Shown here: one piece after another, positions 58,060 through 64,000 of the stretch | How positions within the stretch are numbered: the stretch's first letter is position 1 | Layout: the number at the start of each line of letters is the position of its first letter | DNA from: Sciurus carolinensis | Taxonomy: Eukaryota; Chordata; Mammalia; Rodentia; Sciuridae | DNA length: 64,000 bases | Direction of reading: 5' to 3' | Assembly: GCF_902686445.1 (NCBI RefSeq) | Contig: NC_062216.1 | Location: 15,769,084 to 15,833,083 of the forward strand | Made by a program: the position numbers and the translations under genes | Notes under the pieces: model-generated | What the model was told of the DNA's origin: nothing | The model's input: the letters and a program-made list of their open reading frames with translations, nothing else | The model's database searches: none

Positions 58060-58160
58060 ATATAGTTTTGCAGGCACAAAATGCATCGATTTTTAGACTT
58101 TAAGTATGGGAAGTTTATTGTATGGCAATTATACCTCAAGAAGTCTGAAAAAGGAAAAAG
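58060..58160 (+). mobile_element. L1M 3' terminal scrap
   Basis: 'gggaagtttattgtatggca' then 'attatacctcaagaagtctg' is the standard end of old L1 3'UTRs. Confidence 0.6.
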
Positions 58161-58429
58161 GAGGGTTTCCACCCCTGGGTAAAGAACTGACTGTAGGTTC
58201 TGGGGCAGGAGGTCTGACAGTAGGGAGGCGGAGCTTCTGGAATCCCAGGGCACTGCTGCTCTGAGGGACTTCTAGAAGTTAAAGCCAATATGGCAGAGAG
58301 GAAGGCTAGCGATGGTCATGCTGCCCGTTGACTCCTCCTTCCACAGGCCTAACCTGGGTCGCCCTCTCTTTCTTGGGATAGAAGTCACTTGTTGGTGTCC
58401 AGCCCCTTCTCTGCCTTCCACAGACTCCA

Positions 58430-59340
58430 TGACGTGATGGTGCTTAGGTGTGCCCAAGGTTCTACTCGGCTGATTATGTCGATGTCTCCATCTATAATCA
58501 TGGATTGATCTATTTCTTCTTGCAGTTCTATCAGCTTTTGCTTGTTGGATTTGAAGCTCTGTCATTAGGGGCACAAACATCGTGATTGCCTGTCCTCCTC
58601 ATGAATGGACTCTTCTGTCAACGGGAACTGATACTGTTTGAGTGTGTCTAGGATTGATATAGACACTCTATTCTAGCTTTATTTATTATTTTTGAATAAA
58701 TATTAACCTGGTGTTTTCCTCTAAACTTTTACTGTTATTTGTATCTTTATATTTAAAATGGGCTTCTTGTAGGCAGCAGCATATAGATTTTGTTTCTTAA
58801 TGTGACTTGGCAAATTGCCTTTTAGTTGAGTATTTTTTATCATTTACGTTCAGTGTGATCATTGGTGTGATTGAATTTAAATCTGTCTTGAAATTTTCTA
58901 TTTTCTTTGTTCCCTTTTTCCTTTTTCTGCTTTCCTTTGGATTGAGTACTTTTTCTTATTCCGTTTTATCTCCTTCATTGGTTTATTAATTACTCACCCT
59001 TTTGTTAGTAATTATGCTGGTGATACAATATACATTTTTACAATTTCATTGTGTAATTTTAAATAACATTGCATCGATTCATGAATAGTATATAAACTGT
59101 ACAATAGCATACTCCACTTTTCTTTCCTTCTGGCTTTCATATTATTGACCTATATTTGCTTTTACATATATTATAAACCCATATTGTAGTGTTACTGTGT
59201 TTGCTTTAAACAGTCAGCTATCTTTAAAGGAGATTTGTAAAATGAAGATGAAAGTGTTTTATATTTACCTGCATATTTCCTGTTTCTGATGCTCTTCTTG
59301 CATTTGTGTAGCTTCTGATAACATCATTAACATAACAGAT
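58430..59340 (-). mobile_element. Old L1 inter-ORF and ORF2 5' region, reversed
   Basis: 'tgatctatttcttcttgcag', 'gggcttcttgtaggcagcag', 'tttcctttggattgagtact', 'ttccgttttatctccttcat', 'gctttaaacagtcagctatc'. The order matches reversed L1M from the endonuclease start back toward ORF1. Confidence 0.85.
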
Positions 59341-59384
59341 GTTATCTCATATGGTTTCTGTGGATTTTGTGGATTAGTACCAGT

Positions 59385-59790
59385 GGGAGCAGCTTAGCTG
59401 GGCGCTTCTGACTCTGGATCTCTGGTAAGATTGTAGTCAAGTTGTGGGCCAATGCTGGAGTCATTTGAAGGTGCTAGAAAATCTGCTTCTAAACTCATGT
59501 GTGCATTTGAGACAGGAGACCTCAGCTCCTCACCATGTGGGTCTTTCCCTAGGGCTTTGTGTTCCATGGCCTCTAACTCCCCCCAGCACAAAATGAGAGG
59601 AAGAGAAGGAGCACCGAGAGATGGAGAGGGATGGGAGAGAGAGACCAGGATGAAGGCCACAGTCTTTTTATAACCTGCCATCCTCATTACCATGGTATAT
59701 ACTCATGGTTGCCCAGATTAGCTTGGGAAGAACATGAGTGGAGACCACCCAGGTGTGAATACTGGAGGTGGCTGCCTCCCATACCTTGGT
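59385..59790 (+). mobile_element. Mammalian interspersed repeat, class uncertain
   Basis: 'ctgactctggatctctggta', 'agattgtagtcaagttgtgg', 'gctcctcaccatgtgggtct', 'cctctaactccccccagcac', 'ggaggtggctgcctcccata'. I recognise this order from a common mammalian repeat but cannot name its class with confidence. Confidence 0.5.
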
Positions 59791-61215
59791 CTCCTCCACT
59801 ACAGATTTGTCTCATCAAGTCAGGGAGCTATGGGCTCCTTCCTTTTCCCACCACTCTCTCCTTACTCTGGAGACTTTGCCCTGGCAATAAGGTGGAACAA
59901 TGAATGATAAGGTTCACCTTGTTTTTGTCCCTGGCATTACTGTCCTGCACTGCCAATTATCCAATGTCTGTTTTATATGCTTTATAGATGTTTGTCTTTT
60001 TGTTTGTTTCAGCGGGAGGGTAAGTCTGATTATTTTTACTCCTCCTTGAGTGGAAATGGAGGTCTCCACAGATTTTAGGGTAAATTCCAGATGCTGCTAG
60101 GCCTTTAATCAGAAAAGAGACTTTTTGTGAGGGACAGCAGAGGTACATGAGAGGCCTTGAACTCTGGCGAGACGGTGATTGTCTGAAGCCCTGGGCTGGA
60201 GAAGGCAGGGTAGGGAGCACAGTCAGGGACCAAGGATACAGAATGGATGTCTTCCTGATTTTACCATGGGCCCATGTTGGTGGTTTTCACCTTCATCTCT
60301 CTTGATAGGACCACCTCCCCCATGGTGGTCTTTTGGCGGGCTTCTGTCCATCTCTGATGTCTTCATGTACAATCTTGTGAATATCTCATTTCCAAGGAGA
60401 TAATGCAAGACTCTGAGTGGGGAAGGAGGCCCAGGTGAGCCCTGCACTAGCAGTGGGGTCAGGACTCCATGGTGCACTGAGCTGTGTCCACAGAGGATGA
60501 AGGAACCTCCCCAACCAGGCGTACACTGATGACCACCTTTGGCATCTCGCTGCCTTTGCTGTCTTCAATATTGTCTATTTATTCATGCATTTCATGTTTT
60601 TGTATTAATCCCTCATCTACTATGGTAGGCATTTGGAGTACAGCAGTGAACAGACACACAGTCCTGTTTTCCTAGACTTCGCATTCTAGCAGGGGAGAGA
60701 GATGTCAAAGTCCTTATCAGGCACTGTCTGCTTCCTTGCCATCTTGGTAACTGCTGGGACTGCCTGGGTGCCAGGCAGGCAGGTGCAGGTGGCACAGAGG
60801 GGAAGGGAAATCAGTGAATAGATGACAGTGCCCAGCATTGCCTCGGCCCCAGCTCTCCTCCTCCCTCTAGGCAGAGGCCTTCGGGGGAGGCAGGGATTTT
60901 GCAGGGGAGCCATTAGCATAAGTCAACACCGCCTTGGCTCCTGGGAGCTCAGGTGCTGCTCACATGAACCCAGCTAGTCTGCAGAGTCAGTTTTCTTGGC
61001 AGAGTCAATATGCATAGGATTAAAACACACACGATTTTATTTTACAGTCTCCTGAGAGTCTCAGAGACCGGTGGTTTTCTGTGTAAATACAAAGTCAGTT
61101 GATTCTTCCTGATCCCTGATTTTATCAGCAGAAATTGGATTTCTTACCCTCCTGGTATCCAGATGACCATGACCATGGAAAGCATGTAGAACAGGCGGCC
61201 TGAGGGACATGGTGC
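59791..61215. other. Unique DNA, no gene seen
   Basis: 60560-60700 contains 'ggagtacagcagtgaacaga', a motif shared by an old repeat family I cannot name. Frames near 60223-60477 conflict with each other. No gene called. Confidence 0.45.
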
Positions 61216-62135
61216 TTCTGCTATGCGAGTGTATGCATGCATGTGTCTCCTTGTGTGTGTGTGCCTGTCCTGTGTGTGTATGTCTGTGTATCTGTATCTC
61301 TGTGCACAGTGAATATGCTGTGTGTATGTATGTGTCTCTGTGTGTGCTCTCCATGCATCTGTATGTGTGCATGACTGTGTATGTATTGTATATCTGTCTG
61401 TGAATATGTCTCTGTGTGTTTGTGTGTATATGCCTGTGTATGCTTTTGTGTCTGTGTCTGTGTGTGTCTGCATTTGTACATGTCTACATGCATGTATCTG
61501 TGTGTTGCTGTGTCTTTATGTGTTTATATATATATCTCTGCACGTCAGTATGCATGCTTCTATATGTCTGTGTGTGCTTATGTCAGTAGGTATCTGTGTA
61601 CATGTGCATGCCCGTCTGCATATGTCTGTTTGTATATATATATATATATATACATCTCTGTGTATCGGTATATCTGTGTTTGTTAGTCAGCTCTCCATGG
61701 CTGTGACAAAATGCCTGAGAAAACCAATTAAAGAGGAGGAAAGGTATATTCTGATGCACAGTCTCAGAGGTTTCAGTATGTGGTTCGTTGGCTCTGTTGT
61801 TTTAGGCCTGTGGTGAGAAAGAACATCATGGTGGGAACTTGCTGTAAAGTGAAGCTGCCCACATCATGAAACTGGAAAGCAATAAGGACAGGACTGAAGT
61901 CCCAAAATCCAACTCAAGGGCCCAAATCCAATGAACTGTGTTCCTTCCACTAGGTCCCATCTCTTAAAGGTTCCACTGCCTCCCATTTGTACCACAGCCT
62001 GGTGATCAAGTCTTTAACATGTGATTTTGGGGGACACTTCTGATCCCAACCATACGTAGCTCTGTGTGTCTGTCTGTTTGTCTGGCTGTGTGTGTGTGTG
62101 TGTGTGTGTCTGTGTGGCCTGGTTCTCCGTGTGTG
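61216..62135. repeat. Long TG-rich low-complexity tract, split by LTR
   Basis: 61216-61680 is TG/TATG/CTG-rich with a short (TA)n at 61633-61651, and 62058-62135 continues the same composition, ending in (TG)n. An LTR lies between (61681-62055). The Cys/Val-rich open frames (61322-61816 and others) are translations of the repeat. Confidence 0.85.
61681..62055 (-). mobile_element. MaLR-type LTR, reversed
   Basis: 'tgttagtcagctctccatgg', 'aaaatgcctgagaaaaccaa', 'aaagaggaggaaaggtatat', 'gaacatcatggtgggaactt', 'ccactaggtcccatctctta', 'gggggacacttctgatccca'. Same family and orientation as 13041-13475. No target-site duplication is readable in the TG-rich flanks. Confidence 0.8.
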
Positions 62136-62500
62136 CACACAGGTACAGCATGAAGGGTGCTCGCTGTGCTGTGGCCGGGTTGGTGTGGTTGTATGAATGA
62201 GGTTAAGGTGCTCCTTTTCAGTCCCCACTTGATCCCTGATCTTCACCCTCCTGACAGTGCATGTCCCCGAGGGTTGAGTGCCCTTCCTGCTACCTGCTCC
62301 CAGCCAGCTCCAAGCTCATCCTCTGCTGCCCATCTGTGCTGGGATCCTTTCTCATCCACAACAGGATGCTTGGGCTGCATCTGCCTCTTCTTCCGTGGCC
62401 TAATGTTAGTCTGCCCGCACCACCTGCCTCTGATTTTAGCAGTCCAAAGGGATGAGTGTGCGAGTTAACATGCATGAAGCTCATGTTGACCGCGGCCACT
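62136..62500. other. Unique DNA, no gene seen
   Basis: No repeat or gene recognised. Confidence 0.45.
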
Positions 62501-62615
62501 CTGGGGTGGGTATGAAGATTGTCATCATTTTCAGGTGAGGAAACAAAGTCTGGAAGAGGTTCAGTCACTTGCCTAAGGTCACACAGCTAGAAAGTGACAG
62601 AGCTGAACTTTTCAC
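62501..62615 (-). mobile_element. MIR SINE
   Basis: 'catcattttcaggtgaggaa', 'agaggttcagtcacttgcct', 'aaggtcacacagctagaaag', 'tgacagagctgaacttttc'. Clear reverse MIR core. Confidence 0.9.
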
Positions 62616-64000
62616 CTTAAGAAGTCAGGCTCCAGAGACCAAACTAGGCAGAATACCTGTTGTTCAAAGAAAGGAGTGACTTCCAGAGGAGAAGCTCACC
62701 AGGCTCAAGTGAAGGGAATGAGAAAAGAGAAGTGGCACATCTGACCCTGAAATACTTCAGGGTGCCGGCCAGCTGTGCTGGGCGTGGGGCACTGGAGATT
62801 GGCAGGGGGTTCAGCAAAGCTTCGCAGCTGGGCAACCAGCCTTCAGGGTCAGCTCTGCTGCTGCTCAGCGGGCTGTCAGGGTCAAGTCATCTCACTGCTT
62901 CTCTGACAGAGCCCACTTTACAGGACCATTAGCTCAGCTCACGGAGACCACGTCCGCTGAGCGTCTGGCATGCAGTGGGCACGAGACCAGTTGGAACTCT
63001 GTTCCTCTCCTGGACTAGGGTGAGTGCGTGCAGGACCCTCAGGTCGTGGGCGTGTCTCCTGCACCATTAGCACGTACATTCAATCCCTGGTACTGTAACT
63101 GTGCCTTCCAGGTGCCTTTCCTACAGAGGCGCCATGGAGCTTCTTTATTGAAGCAGTGACAAGGAGTGGTGAGGAGGTCAGTGGGTTTGAATCAATTTGT
63201 GGGGGGCTCTTGTATAAAACGCAGAGCCCTGAGCGCCACCCCAGACCCACAGAACCTCATGGCAGGGCGCAGGGATGCCTGAGAATCCGCGCTTTACACG
63301 ACGTGCAGGTACTTTCTCGATGCGCACACTGCGTTTTGAGGACCACAACTCCCACGCCGCAGGGTTCATCACCCAGTGAAGGGCCTGGGGCTGCCCCTTC
63401 CCCAAGGCTCCTCTTTGAACCTACAGGCACTTTGGGCTAGCTCTGGAAGCTGTATCCTGTTTCGAGGTGGTGATGGGAGGAAGCAGTGAGGCCGAGAGTG
63501 TCACGTCCTGATTTGAGGGGCAGCACCCCTGGCTCTGCGTGGCCACCATGGCTCTCCAAACTGCATAGGAAGGGGAACTTGCCCCTGGCCACAGCTGAAG
63601 TAAAACCCAGGGAAGGAGAGTCACGTCCACCTGAGGCCGAGGTGACCCGCGGCCTCCCCCACCAGATCCCCTCAGGCTCCTTAGACTTCCCCGAGGCTCG
63701 CAGCTGCAGGAACAAGTAGTCTTTCATTCCCAGGACTGCTGCCGGCCTCCAGGCGCGCTCTGTGCTCTGAGAGCTAGAAGGCTTTTCAGTATTTGAAATG
63801 ATTTTTCCTGTGTTGGGGTGGAACCAGCCTACTCCATGAGCAAAATCTATAGCGCTGAGAAGCGGCAGAAAATTGGCAAGGCTTAATAAACCTCATGCCC
63901 GACGCGCTCCTGTGGCTATATATCAAAGGGAAAACAAATATATTGACTAATTCCTCTCAGAAGAACATCCATAAATTACAGCTGTTTGAAACCAGCCTGT
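62616..64000. other. Unique DNA to window end
   Basis: Repeat-poor and moderately GC-rich, with several CpGs around 63230-63360. No gene recognised, and frames at 63156-63440 and 63437-63727 overlap on opposite strands. 63860-64000 may be conserved non-coding sequence (see findings). Confidence 0.45.

Noticed and set aside
61322..61816. Cys/Val/Ser-rich frame that resembles a small secreted protein
   Set aside because: It is a translation of the TG-rich low-complexity tract running into an LTR.

Overview
This window looks like mammalian nuclear DNA, most likely from a squirrel-family rodent (Sciuridae). The evidence is the repeats. There is a tRNA-derived ID SINE, two composite ID/B1 SINEs, several young L1 3' ends of the type that closes with 'ctaattagttatacatgaca' on the minus strand, MaLR solo LTRs, and many ancient mammalian repeats (MIR, L2, L1M, Tigger and hAT elements). 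The assignment to rodent is firm. Squirrel family is an inference from recognised repeat types, not from a search.

I find no host protein-coding gene that I can support. The longer open frames are explained by repeats or match no family I recognise. The only recognisable protein-coding relics are transposon ones: C-terminal pieces of L1 ORF2 (42.8-43.3 kb plus, 31.6-31.8 kb minus), older L1 ORF2 fragments, a decayed ERV-L (class III) reverse transcriptase on the minus strand, and the first codons of a Tigger transposase. The window reads as an intergenic or deep intronic stretch.

Layout. 1-1.9 kb: a GC-rich tandem array and a promoter-like block, then an L1 3' tail with an A-rich end, all in plus orientation and with no ORF1 or ORF2 between. 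1.9-9.5 kb: mostly unique DNA with an old L1M tail, a GA microsatellite, a Tigger relic and a MIR. 9.5-10.7 kb: minus-strand young L1. 10.9-26.4 kb: unique DNA with scattered MIRs, an L2, a MaLR LTR, a nested L1 pair, a DNA transposon and a small in-frame minisatellite. 26.4-33 kb: AT-rich, almost entirely L1 pieces in both orientations, then a Tigger copy and a young ID SINE. 33-41.8 kb: unique DNA with two or three MaLR LTRs and a second Tigger copy split by an LTR. 41.8-46.1 kb: degenerate ERV-L pol on the minus strand, interrupted by a plus-strand L1 with target-site duplication. 46.7-49 kb: unique. 49-51.9 kb: an old plus-strand L1 split by a SINE with a microsatellite tail and by a MaLR LTR. 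52.3-53.6 kb: a near-complete DNA transposon split by a SINE. 54-64 kb: unique DNA with three adjacent hAT-like MITEs, L1, L2 and MIR fragments, and a long TG-rich tract carrying an LTR.

The repeats record layers of insertion: ancient mammalian elements lie underneath, MaLR LTRs and L1M elements come next, and rodent SINEs and sciurid L1s sit on top. The most unusual object is the composite at 1-1912. Several AT-rich, repeat-free blocks are weak candidates for conserved non-coding sequence.
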